Origin: JAVVHH01 sp965276815
GTDB lineage: Bacteria; Pseudomonadota; Alphaproteobacteria; Acetobacterales; Acetobacteraceae
Assembly (NCBI GenBank): GCA_965276815.1
Contig: CBDIBE010000011.1
Span: forward strand, 434,001-498,000
Length of the DNA: 64,000 bases
Direction: 5' to 3'
Below the pieces are notes generated by a model. The model was not told the origin of the DNA. It made no database searches and worked only from the letters and a program-made list of their open reading frames with translations. Within the stretch, counting starts at the first letter, position 1, and the number at the start of each line of letters is the position of its first letter. Positions 15,845 to 24,373 of the stretch are shown piece after piece. The position numbers and the translations under genes were made by a program.

Positions 15845-16956
15845 TGCTGGCCAATAAGCGGCTGCTCGTTCTGCCTGGCGACGGGGTCGGGCCGGAGGTG
15901 ATGCGCGAGGTCCGCCGGGTCATCGACTGGATGGATCGCCGCCGGCAGGTGACGTTTGCGCTGACCGAGGACTACGTCGGCGGGGCGGCGCTCGACCATT
16001 CCGGCGTGCCGATCACCGAGGAGACGATGGAGACGGCCAAGGCGGCAGACGCCATCCTGTTCGGCGCGGTCGGTGGTCCGCGCTGGGACAAGCTCGGCTT
16101 CGACAAGCGGCCGGAGATCGCCATTCTGCGGCTGCGCAAGGAGCTCGGCCTGTTCGCCAATTTGCGCCCGGCAACCGTGCTGGAGCCGCTAGTGGACGCG
16201 AGCACGCTGAAGCCGGACGTGGTGCGCGGGCTCGACATCATGATCGTGCGCGAAAGCACCGGCGGCATCTATTTCGGCGAGCCGCGCGGGGTCGAAATGC
16301 TGTCCGACGGGCAGCAGCGCGGGATCGACACCGAGGTCTACACCACCAATGAGATCGAGCGGGTGGCCCGCGTCGCGTTCGACCTGGCGCGCAAGCGGCA
16401 GAACCGGGTGACCTCGGTCGAGAAGGCCAACGTGATGGCCTCCGGCCTGATGTGGCGCCAGATCGTGACCGCGCTGCATCAGCGCGAGTATCCGGATGTC
16501 GGCTTGTCGCACATGTATGCCGATAATTGCGCGATGCAGTTGGTGCGCAATCCGCGGCAGTTCGACGTGATCGTCACCAGCAATTTGTTCGGCGACCTGC
16601 TCTCGGACCTGGCGAGCATGCTGACCGGCAGCCTGGGCATGCTGCCCTCGGCCACGCTCGGCGCACCCGACGAATCGGGCCGGCGGCACGCGCTGTACGA
16701 GCCGATCCACGGCAGCGCGCCGGATATCGCCGGCAAGGGGATCGCCAACCCGATGGCGCAGATCCTCAGCTTCGCCATGCTGCTGCGCTACTCCTTCGAC
16801 ATGGAGGAGGACGCGCAACTGATCGAGCGGGCCTGCACCAACGTGCTGGCGAGCGGACTGCGGACGGTGGACGTGATGGCGCCAGGTTCTGCACGGGTCG
16901 GCACTTCGGTGATGGGTGAGAGCGTGGTGCGGGAGCTGGACAAGCTCGCGGCTTGA
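15844..16956 (+). CDS. leuB: 3-isopropylmalate dehydrogenase
   Basis: 370 residues. It oxidatively decarboxylates 3-isopropylmalate with NAD+. Features: LLVLPGDGVGPEVM, the substrate Arg region AILRLRKELGLFANLRP, VRESTGGIYFGEPRG, and the metal/NAD signature SNLFGDLLSDLASMLTGSLG. The ATG at 15844 overlaps the leuD stop and is preferred to the GTG one codon earlier. leuA is not in the window. Confidence 0.97.
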   Translation: MLANKRLLVLPGDGVGPEVMREVRRVIDWMDRRRQVTFALTEDYVGGAALDHSGVPITEETMETAKAADAILFGAVGGPRWDKLGFDKRPEIAILRLRKELGLFANLRPATVLEPLVDASTLKPDVVRGLDIMIVRESTGGIYFGEPRGVEMLSDGQQRGIDTEVYTTNEIERVARVAFDLARKRQNRVTSVEKANVMASGLMWRQIVTALHQREYPDVGLSHMYADNCAMQLVRNPRQFDVIVTSNLFGDLLSDLASMLTGSLGMLPSATLGAPDESGRRHALYEPIHGSAPDIAGKGIANPMAQILSFAMLLRYSFDMEEDAQLIERACTNVLASGLRTVDVMAPGSARVGTSVMGESVVRELDKLAA

Positions 16957-17411
16957 CGACGATCTACATCGACGCCGACGCCTGCCCGGTGCGGGACGAG
17001 GTGTTCCGGGTCGCGACGCGGCTGAACATCCCGACCATGGTGGTCTCGAACGGCTCGCGACCGATCCGACCGCCGGGTCTGCCGAATGTGCAGATGGTGG
17101 TGGTCGGGGATAAGGCGGACGAGGCCGATGACTGGATCGCTGAGCGGATCGGACCCGGCGACGTCTGCGTCACCGCCGACATTCCCCTCGCCCATCGCTG
17201 CCTCGGCCGCGGCGCGCTGGCGTTGTCGCATGCGGGACATGTCTGGACCGGCGACAATATCGGCAGCGCGCTGGCCGGGCGCGAGGTGGCGCGGCATTTG
17301 CGGGAGATCGGCGCCGGCGGCAGCGGGCAGCCGCCGATGACCAAGGCGGACCGCTCGCGGTTTTTGTCCGCGCTGGATACCATCGTCCGAAGGGCCTCAT
17401 CCGAAAGGTAG
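16953..17411 (+). CDS. YaiI/YqxD family protein (UPF0178, DUF188)
   Basis: 152 residues starting at a TTG that overlaps the leuB stop (TTGA). The family signature MTTIYIDADACPVRDEVFR, the phosphate-loop-like VSNGSRPI, the acidic pair DEADDWI, VCVTADIPLAHRCL and WTGDNIGSAL are all present. This is a PIN-like fold group with acidic residues suggesting nuclease chemistry, but the function of the family is not established. Placement at the end of leuCDB suggests co-transcription. Confidence 0.9.
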   Translation: MTTIYIDADACPVRDEVFRVATRLNIPTMVVSNGSRPIRPPGLPNVQMVVVGDKADEADDWIAERIGPGDVCVTADIPLAHRCLGRGALALSHAGHVWTGDNIGSALAGREVARHLREIGAGGSGQPPMTKADRSRFLSALDTIVRRASSER

Positions 17412-17416
17412 GCAGG

Positions 17417-18034
17417 GTGGAGACGATCGGAATCGCCTGGTTCATGTCGGCGCTGGCCTTCACGGTCGCGATGTCGGCAACGCCAGGGCCGAACAACGCC
17501 ATGGTGACCGCCTCGGGGGCGAGTTGGGGCTTCCGGGCGACCCTGCCGCATATCCTGGGGGTGGCGACCGGGTTCGCGGCGATGGTGTTGCTTGTGGCGC
17601 TTGGCGCGGGCGAGGCCATCGCTGGCAGGCCATGGATCCAGACCGTGCTGCGCTGGGTCGGCAGCGCCTATTTGCTGTATCTCGCGTGGCGGATCGCTTC
17701 GGCGGAGCCCAAGTCGCCGCAAGCGATGCGGGCGGCGGGGCGGCCGCTCAATTTTTGGCAGGCGGCGCTGTTTCAATGGGTCAACCCGAAGGCTTGGGTC
17801 GCGGCGCTCGGCGCGGTGGTGACGTACACGACAGCCACCGGGAGCGCATGGTTCGGCCAGGCCGGGTTGCTGGCGGCGATGTTCCTGCTGGTCACGCTGC
17901 CGATCTTGACGCTGTGGACCCTAGCCGGCGTGGGCGCGGCCCGGCTGCTGCGGACGCCTCGGGCGCTGCGGCGCTTCAACTGGGCCATGGCGGGGCTGCT
18001 GGTCGCCGCCGTGGTGCCGATGTTCTGGGAGTAA
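17417..18034 (+). CDS. LysE family translocator (amino-acid exporter)
   Basis: 205 residues with about six membrane segments. The RhtB/LysE signature is present as FTVAMSATPGPNNAMVTASGA near the N-terminus, then GFRATLPHILGVATGF and FQWVNPKAWVAALGAV. It starts at a GTG 5 nt after the yaiI-like gene. The family exports lysine, homoserine, threonine or related metabolites; the actual cargo is not inferable. Confidence 0.88.
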   Translation: METIGIAWFMSALAFTVAMSATPGPNNAMVTASGASWGFRATLPHILGVATGFAAMVLLVALGAGEAIAGRPWIQTVLRWVGSAYLLYLAWRIASAEPKSPQAMRAAGRPLNFWQAALFQWVNPKAWVAALGAVVTYTTATGSAWFGQAGLLAAMFLLVTLPILTLWTLAGVGAARLLRTPRALRRFNWAMAGLLVAAVVPMFWE

Positions 18035-18075
18035 TTCGGCTGGCAGGTTTTGGCGGCGCGGCTTAGGGTGGATGG

Positions 18076-19497
18076 ATGCAGAATACTGACGAGATCTGGC
18101 GGCTGGTCGAAGCCAAGCAGGACGGGTTCATCGGCCTCAGCGACCGCATCTGGGAGATGCCGGAGCTCAACTTCCAGGAGACAAGTTCCGCGCGCGAGCA
18201 CGCCGAAATGCTGCGCGCCGAGGGCTTCCGGGTCACCGAGGCGGTCGGCGGCATCCCGACCGCGGTGATGGGCGAGGCGGGCGAAGGCGGCCCGGTGATC
18301 GCCATCCTCGGCGAGTATGACGCGCTGCCCGGGCTCTCGCAGGAGGCCGGGGTCGCCGAGCACCGGCCGCTGCAGCGCAACGGCGCCGGCCATGGATGCG
18401 GGCATAATCTGCTGGGCGCCGGGGCGATGCTGGCGGCATCGGCGGTGAAGGATTGGCTCGCGGCGCACGGCATCAAGGGCCGGGTGCGCTATTACGGCTG
18501 CCCGGCCGAAGAAGGGGGTGCCGCCAAGACGTTCATGGTGCGGGACGGCGTGTTCGACGACGTGGACATCGCGATCTCCTGGCACCCTGCCCCGTTCGCC
18601 GGCGTGAACGAGGCGCGCTCGCTCGCCATCCTGCAGGTGGATTACGCGTTCACCGGCGCCGCCTCGCACGCGGCGGTCAGCCCGGAGCTGGGGCGCAGCG
18701 CGCTGGACGCGGCCGAGCTGATGAATGTCGGCGTGAACTATCTGCGCGAGCACATGCCGTCGAGCGCGCGCATCCATTACGCCTATCTCGACGCTGGCGG
18801 GATCGCGCCGAACGTGGTGCAGGCCTCGGCCAAGCTGCGGTATCTGATCCGCGCGGCCGAGTTGCCGGAACTGCAGGCGCTCGCCGCACGGGTGGATCGC
18901 GTCGCCGAGGGCGCGGCGCTGATGACCGAGACGCGGATGGAGCGCAGCGTGGTCAGCGCGATGAGCAACCTGCTCGGCAATTCGCCGCTCGAGCGGACCA
19001 TGTTCGACAATCTGCAGCGCCTCGGGCCGCCGCCGTTCGATGCCGAGGACCACGCGTTTGCCGCGGAGATCCGCAAGACGGTGACGCAGACCGACATCGA
19101 CGCGGCGCACCAGCGGTTCGGCATCTCGATCACCGATGCGCCGCTATGCGACCGTGTCGTGCCGCTCGAGGCGCGAGGCGCGGGGATGGTCGGCTCGACC
19201 GATGTGGGCGACGTAAGCTGGGCGGTGCCGACGGTGCAGATGCGCGGCGCGACCTACGCCATCGGCACGCCGGGCCATTCCTGGCAACTCACCGCGCAGG
19301 GGAAGAGCCCGCTCGCACACAAGGGGATGGTGCACGCGGCGAAGGTAATGGCCGGGACGGCGGTCGACGTGCTCGAGAACCAGGCGGTGTTGGAGCAGGC
19401 GCGGACAGACCATCAGGCGCGGCTGGCCAAGACGCCGTTCGCCTCGCCTTTGCCGGAGGGACTGGAGCCGCCGCTGCGGATGGCGGCTTCTCCTTAA
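18076..19497 (+). CDS. M20-family amidohydrolase, AbgB-like (p-aminobenzoyl-glutamate hydrolase type)
   Basis: 473 residues. Metal-binding motifs in order: ILGEYDALPGLSQ, NGAGHGCGHNLLGAGA (Cys-Gly-His metal loop) and PAEEGGAAK (catalytic Glu pair), with an inserted dimerisation domain (DYAFTGAASHAAVSPELGRS). C-terminal STDVGDVSWAVPT and GTPGHSWQLTAQG match AbgB rather than plain amino-acid amidohydrolases. It probably hydrolyses an N-acyl amino acid or p-aminobenzoyl-glutamate. A partner AbgA is not adjacent. The next gene starts 1 nt after its stop. Confidence 0.88.
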   Translation: MQNTDEIWRLVEAKQDGFIGLSDRIWEMPELNFQETSSAREHAEMLRAEGFRVTEAVGGIPTAVMGEAGEGGPVIAILGEYDALPGLSQEAGVAEHRPLQRNGAGHGCGHNLLGAGAMLAASAVKDWLAAHGIKGRVRYYGCPAEEGGAAKTFMVRDGVFDDVDIAISWHPAPFAGVNEARSLAILQVDYAFTGAASHAAVSPELGRSALDAAELMNVGVNYLREHMPSSARIHYAYLDAGGIAPNVVQASAKLRYLIRAAELPELQALAARVDRVAEGAALMTETRMERSVVSAMSNLLGNSPLERTMFDNLQRLGPPPFDAEDHAFAAEIRKTVTQTDIDAAHQRFGISITDAPLCDRVVPLEARGAGMVGSTDVGDVSWAVPTVQMRGATYAIGTPGHSWQLTAQGKSPLAHKGMVHAAKVMAGTAVDVLENQAVLEQARTDHQARLAKTPFASPLPEGLEPPLRMAASP

Positions 19498-19498
19498 A

Positions 19499-19774
19499 AT
19501 GAGGCCTGCCGAATTGCGCCTGTTGCCCGAGCCGCCGGAGGGCGCGGCGCTCCAGGCGCTCTGGTGGTCGGCAAAGGGCAATTGGGAGGCGGCGCATCGT
19601 TGCGCCCAGGACGGCGGCAGCGTCGAGGCCGATTGGGTGCATGCCTATTTGCACAGGGTGGAGGGTGACCTGGCGAATGCCGGATATTGGTACGCTAGCG
19701 CGGGCAAGCGGGCGGCGACGGGCGGCTTGGATGCGGAATGGGAGGCGATCGCGGACGCGTTGCTGAAGCGCTAG
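19499..19774 (+). CDS. conserved small protein (91 aa) of unknown function
   Basis: 91 residues, acidic and alpha-helical, containing ALWWSAKGNWEAAHRCAQD, EADWVHAYLHRVEGDLANA and YWYASAGKRAATGGLDAEWE. The pattern looks TPR/Sel1-like (helical pairs with W/A/Y at regular positions). I recall similar short proteins in many alpha- and betaproteobacteria, but no function. The ATG follows the AbgB-like stop by one base, so the two are probably co-translated. Confidence 0.75.
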   Translation: MRPAELRLLPEPPEGAALQALWWSAKGNWEAAHRCAQDGGSVEADWVHAYLHRVEGDLANAGYWYASAGKRAATGGLDAEWEAIADALLKR

Positions 19775-19834
19775 AGAGGGATTCCAGTCAGCGCGAAGCC
19801 CGCGCTAATATCTATGCGTCAGGCGCGATAATCA

Positions 19835-20050
19835 GTGAAGATCGAGTTCGATCCTGAGAAAGACCTCGCCAATCGGCAAAAGCACGGGCTGTCCGTGGCC
19901 GAGACCAACCGCATGGACTTCGAAACCGCCCTGTATGCAGCCGACAATCGCTTTGATTATGGCGGAGAAAGAGTCCAGGCCCTCGGACTGATCGATGGGC
20001 GAGTGCGCTGGCGAAAGGCGAGCTTTGAGGCCTCGCAGTTACAGCTCCGT
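19835..20050 (+). pseudogene. degraded brnT-like toxin gene
   Basis: A GTG start gives KIEFDPEKDLANRQKHGLS, then MDFETALYAADNRFDYGGER and QALGLIDGRV. These are the first ~55 residues of BrnT, the RNase toxin of the BrnT/BrnA type II toxin-antitoxin family. The core that should follow (a HVLVFT...ISLRK-type strand) is missing. The frame jumps to RWRKASFEASQL and then runs into the antisense of the hydrolase gene. No brnA antitoxin reading follows. It is interpreted as a truncated remnant with an internal deletion; the 3' limit is approximate. Confidence 0.7.
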
Positions 20051-20920
20051 CACCACCTGACGTGGCTCGGCCGGGGCTTGCGGCATCTTGCCGTCGAACC
20101 AATAGGCTGCCGAGATGCCGGACATGCGCATCCCCTCATGGCCGATTCCGCGCACGACCACGATCCGCCAGTTGCAGGGACCGCCGACCCGGGCCGCCTC
20201 GGCTTGGCCCTGGGCCAGGTAGTTGTGTGCCCGGGCAAAGCGGTGCGGGCCCTGGGCTATGGCGGCTTCGTGGCGCGGCAGGTTCTCTTCGCCGGTATTG
20301 ATGTCCTGGTCGCCGGCGAAAATCACCAGCGGATAGGCCAGCGAGCGCGCCACGTCCGCCTGCGTGAGGCCGATGCCGCCTAGACCCACAGGGTACGGAC
20401 GGTCGAGCGTCGGCATCGTGTACCAGCCGGCGTTGCCGGCGCCGGCGGCTTCAAACTGCGCGGAATCTTGGGTCGACAGCGCTCGATGCACGAATTGGCC
20501 CCCGGCGGAGTGGCCCCACAGGTAGGGTCGCTCGCTTGTGGTCACCCCCGCTTCCCGCAACAGCGCGAAGACCCGGCCGGGAATTGCGTGCGACCAGGCG
20601 TCGCGCGGGCGCACCGACCCGTCCTCCTCGAGGATGTGGCCATCATTATAGGTACGCGCGCCGGGCCAGCTCGCATTCGGGAAAGTGGTCGCCACGATCA
20701 GCAAGCCGTGCCGGTCCGCGGCTTCGACCCAGGCCTCACAGTATTCGTCGCCGTTGCGGCCCATCCCGTGCTGCACCAACACGACCGGGTTCCCGGGCTT
20801 GTGGCCCGGCGCGCGGTAGCATTCCAGCATGAGCGGCTGGTCGGGGCTGAGTGGGTCGGTGTAGGGCAGGCTGGCGCGGCCAGGGGCGCGGAGAGCTGCG
20901 GCGAGCTGGTCTGGGGTCAT
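20039..20920 (-). CDS. alpha/beta hydrolase, esterase/PHB-depolymerase-like
   Basis: 293 residues from the ATG at 20920, with GGAGGA 9 nt upstream. Alpha/beta hydrolase order is clear: VVLVQHGMGRNGDEYCE (oxyanion loop), nucleophile elbow LWGHSAGGQF, a FAGDQDINTGEENLPRHE acid region and GIGHEGMRM for the catalytic His. There is no signal peptide. The longer open frame to 21397 is a shadow of the divergent antiporter gene. Substrate is unknown. Its 3' end meets the brnT remnant. Confidence 0.85.
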   Translation of the reverse strand: MTPDQLAAALRAPGRASLPYTDPLSPDQPLMLECYRAPGHKPGNPVVLVQHGMGRNGDEYCEAWVEAADRHGLLIVATTFPNASWPGARTYNDGHILEEDGSVRPRDAWSHAIPGRVFALLREAGVTTSERPYLWGHSAGGQFVHRALSTQDSAQFEAAGAGNAGWYTMPTLDRPYPVGLGGIGLTQADVARSLAYPLVIFAGDQDINTGEENLPRHEAAIAQGPHRFARAHNYLAQGQAEAARVGGPCNWRIVVVRGIGHEGMRMSGISAAYWFDGKMPQAPAEPRQVVTEL

Positions 20921-21020
20921 GGCGTGGGTCCTCCGGACGCGATAGTGCGGCGGCGGGCGGGTCGCGGGCAACCCTGGGCCATGCGGGACGCTAAAGGCGG
21001 CTCCGGCTAGAAAGTGGGCA

Positions 21021-22826
21021 GTGGAAGCAGCGGTCGCTATCGGAGTTCTGTGCGTCGCGGTGGTGGGCGTCGGCGCGCAATGGGTGGCGTGGCGGCTGCG
21101 GCTGCCGGCGATCGTGCTGCTGTTCGCCGCCGGGCTGCTGGCCGGGCCAGTGCTCGGGCTGCTGCATCCGTCGGAGGCCCTGAAAGGCACCTTGCTGCCG
21201 CTGGTCGGGCTGGCGGTTGCCATCGTGGTGTTCGAGGGCGGACTGGCGTTGGACGTGCGCGAGCTGCGGGCGGCGGGCGAAGGCGTGCTGCGGCTGACGG
21301 CGATCGCGCTGCCGATCAGTTTCGTGCTCGGGACCGTGGCGGCCAATCTACTCACGGGCATGGGGTGGGGCCCGGCGGCGCTGTATGGCGCGATCACGGT
21401 GGTGACCGGGCCGACCGTCGTGCTGCCGCTCCTGCGCTACACGCGGCTGAAGCGCCGGGCGGCGGCGTTCTTGAAATGGGAGGCGATCGTCAACGACCCG
21501 ATCGGGGCGGTTGCAGCCGCGGTCGTGCTCGAGGTGCTGACCACACACAGCGAGCGCGCGATCCATCTGGGCGCGATCGTGGCGGGCGGCGTGGCGTTCT
21601 CGGCTGCGCTCGGGGCGGCCGCCGGGCTGCTGATCCGGTGGTTGTTCACCCGGGACCAGGTGCCGGAAGTGTTGAAGGTGCCGATGCTGCTAGCGCTCGT
21701 GATGGGCGTCTATGCCGTCTCGAACATCGTTATGAACGAGGCGGGCCTCGTGGCGTCCACCGTGTTCGGGCTGGTGCTGGCCAATTTGCGGGTGCCCGGG
21801 CTTTCGGAGCTGCGGCGGTTTAAGGAGGCGCTGGTCGTCCTGCTGGTGTCGGCGCTGTTCGTGACCTTGTCGGCGGATCTGGACCGGTCGGTGCTGGCGC
21901 GGCTGTCTTGGCCGTTGCTGATTTTGACGCTGGCGATGCTGTTCGTGGTGCGGCCATTGGCGATCGGGCTGGCGACGATGCGCAGCGGGCTGAGCCGGGA
22001 GGAACGGGCGCTGGCGGCCTGGATCGCGCCGCGCGGGATCGTGGCCGCGGCGATGGCTGGGGTGACCGGGTTGCGGCTGCAGCAGGCGGGTTATGAGGGC
22101 GCGGTGCTGGTAATGCCGGCGGTGTTTGCGCTGATCGCGGCAACGGTCGTGCTGCATGGGTTCACGCTAGGGCCGACGGCGCGGCGGCTCGGGCTGCGAA
22201 TGGAGGAAGCGCCGGGGCTGGTCGTGGTCGGCGCTTCGGCTTGGGCGACCGAATTGACGGCGGCATTGCACGGGGCTGGCGTGCCGGTCCTGCTCGTGGA
22301 CATCTTCCCAGGCGCGCTCGACTCGGCGCGTGCCCTCGGAGTGCCCGTCCTGCAGGCCGAATTGCTCAGCGAGCATGGGGAGGAGGAACTGGCGGGCCGT
22401 GCCGCGGACTGGGTCCTCGCGGCGACGCCGGACGATATCTACAACGGGCTGGTGTGTGCCCGGCTAGGGCCGGAGCTCGGGCGAGAGCGCGTCTATCAGG
22501 TGGCGCCGACGGGACGGCTGGACCAGCGCCGCTGGGTGAGCCGCGATTGGCGCGGCAAGGTTCTCGGGGCCCCTCCCCTCGACGAAACCACGCTGGCCGA
22601 ACGGCATCGCGACGGGTGGCAATTCATCGCCGTCAGACTTGAAGATGGTCCCGTGCCGGAGGGCGCGGTGCCGTTGATGTATGTGCGCCGGCGGGGCGCC
22701 CTTGCCTTGCTGTCAGCCGAAGACGCCACACTCCCGGAGCCCGGCGCCGAGGATATCGCCCTGGTACTCGCCCAACCGGCTGAGCCGGATCAGGGCCCAG
22801 TGACCTCAGCAGCCAGCGTGGCTTGA
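21021..22826 (+). CDS. CPA1-type Na+/H+ antiporter (NhaP-like) with C-terminal nucleotide-binding-like domain
   Basis: 601 residues from a GTG. The first ~390 residues form a 12-13 segment antiporter. FEGGLALDVRELR and the ion-site region YGAITVVTGPTVVLPLL, then KWEAIVNDPIGAVAA with the key Asp, are typical of CPA1. The C-terminal part begins PGLVVVGASAWATELTAAL, a Rossmann/TrkA-N-like fold, followed by RWRGKVLGAPPLDET-type regulatory sequence. It likely extrudes Na+ or K+ in exchange for protons. Its 3' end overlaps the convergent binding-protein gene by 37 bp. Confidence 0.88.
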   Translation: MEAAVAIGVLCVAVVGVGAQWVAWRLRLPAIVLLFAAGLLAGPVLGLLHPSEALKGTLLPLVGLAVAIVVFEGGLALDVRELRAAGEGVLRLTAIALPISFVLGTVAANLLTGMGWGPAALYGAITVVTGPTVVLPLLRYTRLKRRAAAFLKWEAIVNDPIGAVAAAVVLEVLTTHSERAIHLGAIVAGGVAFSAALGAAAGLLIRWLFTRDQVPEVLKVPMLLALVMGVYAVSNIVMNEAGLVASTVFGLVLANLRVPGLSELRRFKEALVVLLVSALFVTLSADLDRSVLARLSWPLLILTLAMLFVVRPLAIGLATMRSGLSREERALAAWIAPRGIVAAAMAGVTGLRLQQAGYEGAVLVMPAVFALIAATVVLHGFTLGPTARRLGLRMEEAPGLVVVGASAWATELTAALHGAGVPVLLVDIFPGALDSARALGVPVLQAELLSEHGEEELAGRAADWVLAATPDDIYNGLVCARLGPELGRERVYQVAPTGRLDQRRWVSRDWRGKVLGAPPLDETTLAERHRDGWQFIAVRLEDGPVPEGAVPLMYVRRRGALALLSAEDATLPEPGAEDIALVLAQPAEPDQGPVTSAASVA

Positions 22827-24373
22827 TCGGCGCGGCCCTTATAGACGATGCCGGCGCGCGCGGCCCAGGCGCCGAGCTCGAAATGCAGCGGGATCACCGG
22901 CATCTGGTCCAGCGCGCGCCGGCCGGCATCCTGCAAGAGCGCGGCGCGCTTGGGCTCATCCATCTGCACCATCGCCGACTTGACCAAACCGTCGAACTGC
23001 GGGTCGGACCAGCCGCCGTAGTTGCTGGTCCCTAAGCCGTCGGCGACATCGGTGGTCATGAGCCAGAGGCGGAAGAATTGGAGCGTCTCGTCCGCGTCTG
23101 CTGCCCAGCCGCCCAGCGACACCGAGAAGTCGCGCTTGCCTCGCTCGCCGAAATAGACGGCGGCCGGCATCAGCTCGACCTCTGTCTTGACGCCGATGCG
23201 CTGCCATTGCTGGGCCACTGCTTGGACGATCTGAGCGTCGTTGATGTAGCGGTTGTTCGGGCCGTCGATGGTGAGCGCGAAGCCTTGCGGGAAACCGGCC
23301 TCGGCGAGCAGCGCCTTCGCGCGCGCCGGGTCATATGGCGGAAGCTGGAGGCCGGGGATGGTGCCGACCATGCCGTCGGGCAGGAACTGGGTGGCGGGGA
23401 GTGCCACGCCGTCCATGACACGGTCCTGCATCACCGGCCGGTTCAAGGCGAGCGAGAGGGCTTGTCGCACTCGCGGGTCGCGCAGCGCGTTGGGGCCAGT
23501 CACTTTGGGCGAAGCCTCGCGCGCCGTGTCGAGCTGCAGGAAGATCAGTCGCGTCGTCGGCGCCGTGGTCACCGTGAAGCGCGAGTCCTTGCGGAGTTGC
23601 GCCAAGTCGGCGGTGCCCGGGGCTTCGATCAGGTCCTGGTCCCCGGCGAGCAAGGCCGCCAGGCGGGAGGCCGGCGCGGTGATCGGCGAGAGGCGGACCT
23701 CCGCCCAGTGTGGCTTGGGACCCCAGTAGTCGTCGCGGCGGGTGAGCACGGTGGTCGCGGCGCGGGAGTAGCTGACGAGGCGGTAGGGACCGGTGCCGAT
23801 CGATGCCCGGCCGTCGGAAAACTCGTCCTGAGTGGGGTATGGACCGCCGCCGCCGCAATCCGTCTTGGAATCAAACACCAGACCCGGCCGGCCCAGCGAG
23901 CGGGGCAGGATCGCCAGCGACGCCAAGTCAGAGAGCAGCAGCGGCTGCGGGATGAACGTCTTGATGCGGACCTTGTCCTCGCCCAGCGGCTCGACCGCTT
24001 CGATCCGGCGCACGATCTGCGAGTAGGAGGCGACCAGCTCCTCCTTGTTGTTGAGGACGCGGCAATAGGTGAAGACCACGTCCGGCGCCCCGAACGTCGC
24101 GCCGTTGGAGAATTTTACGCCCGGTCGCAGCGTGAACACCCAGGTGCGGTCGTCCTCGCGCGTCCAAGATGTGGCGAGCGCCGGCTCGACCTTCAGAACC
24201 GGGTCGAGCTGCGTGAGGCTGTCGAAGATGTGGTGGCGCAGCGTGTTGTTGGGCGTGAGCTCGTAATGGTGCGGATCGGCCGAGGTGGTCTCAGCCGACA
24301 GGCCGATCCGCAGCGTTTGCGCGTGCAACGGGAGCGCGAGCAGCAGGGCGAAGAGGGCGACGAGCGCCCGCAT
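22790..24373 (-). CDS. ABC transporter substrate-binding protein, family 5 (peptide/nickel type)
   Basis: 527 residues with signal peptide MRALVALFALLLALPLHAQ. The SBP_bac_5 pattern is clear: SAETTSADPHHYELTPNN, FDSLTQLDP, TWVFTLRPGVKFSNGATFGA, GTGPYRLVSYSRA and RDPRVRQALSLALNR. The ATG overlaps the stop of the upstream gamma-glutamyltransferase gene (TGATG), so the two are coupled. No permease or ATPase lies next to it. It has no lipobox, so it is probably a free periplasmic receptor for peptides or gamma-glutamyl compounds. Confidence 0.9.
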   Translation of the reverse strand: MRALVALFALLLALPLHAQTLRIGLSAETTSADPHHYELTPNNTLRHHIFDSLTQLDPVLKVEPALATSWTREDDRTWVFTLRPGVKFSNGATFGAPDVVFTYCRVLNNKEELVASYSQIVRRIEAVEPLGEDKVRIKTFIPQPLLLSDLASLAILPRSLGRPGLVFDSKTDCGGGGPYPTQDEFSDGRASIGTGPYRLVSYSRAATTVLTRRDDYWGPKPHWAEVRLSPITAPASRLAALLAGDQDLIEAPGTADLAQLRKDSRFTVTTAPTTRLIFLQLDTAREASPKVTGPNALRDPRVRQALSLALNRPVMQDRVMDGVALPATQFLPDGMVGTIPGLQLPPYDPARAKALLAEAGFPQGFALTIDGPNNRYINDAQIVQAVAQQWQRIGVKTEVELMPAAVYFGERGKRDFSVSLGGWAADADETLQFFRLWLMTTDVADGLGTSNYGGWSDPQFDGLVKSAMVQMDEPKRAALLQDAGRRALDQMPVIPLHFELGAWAARAGIVYKGRADQATLAAEVTGP

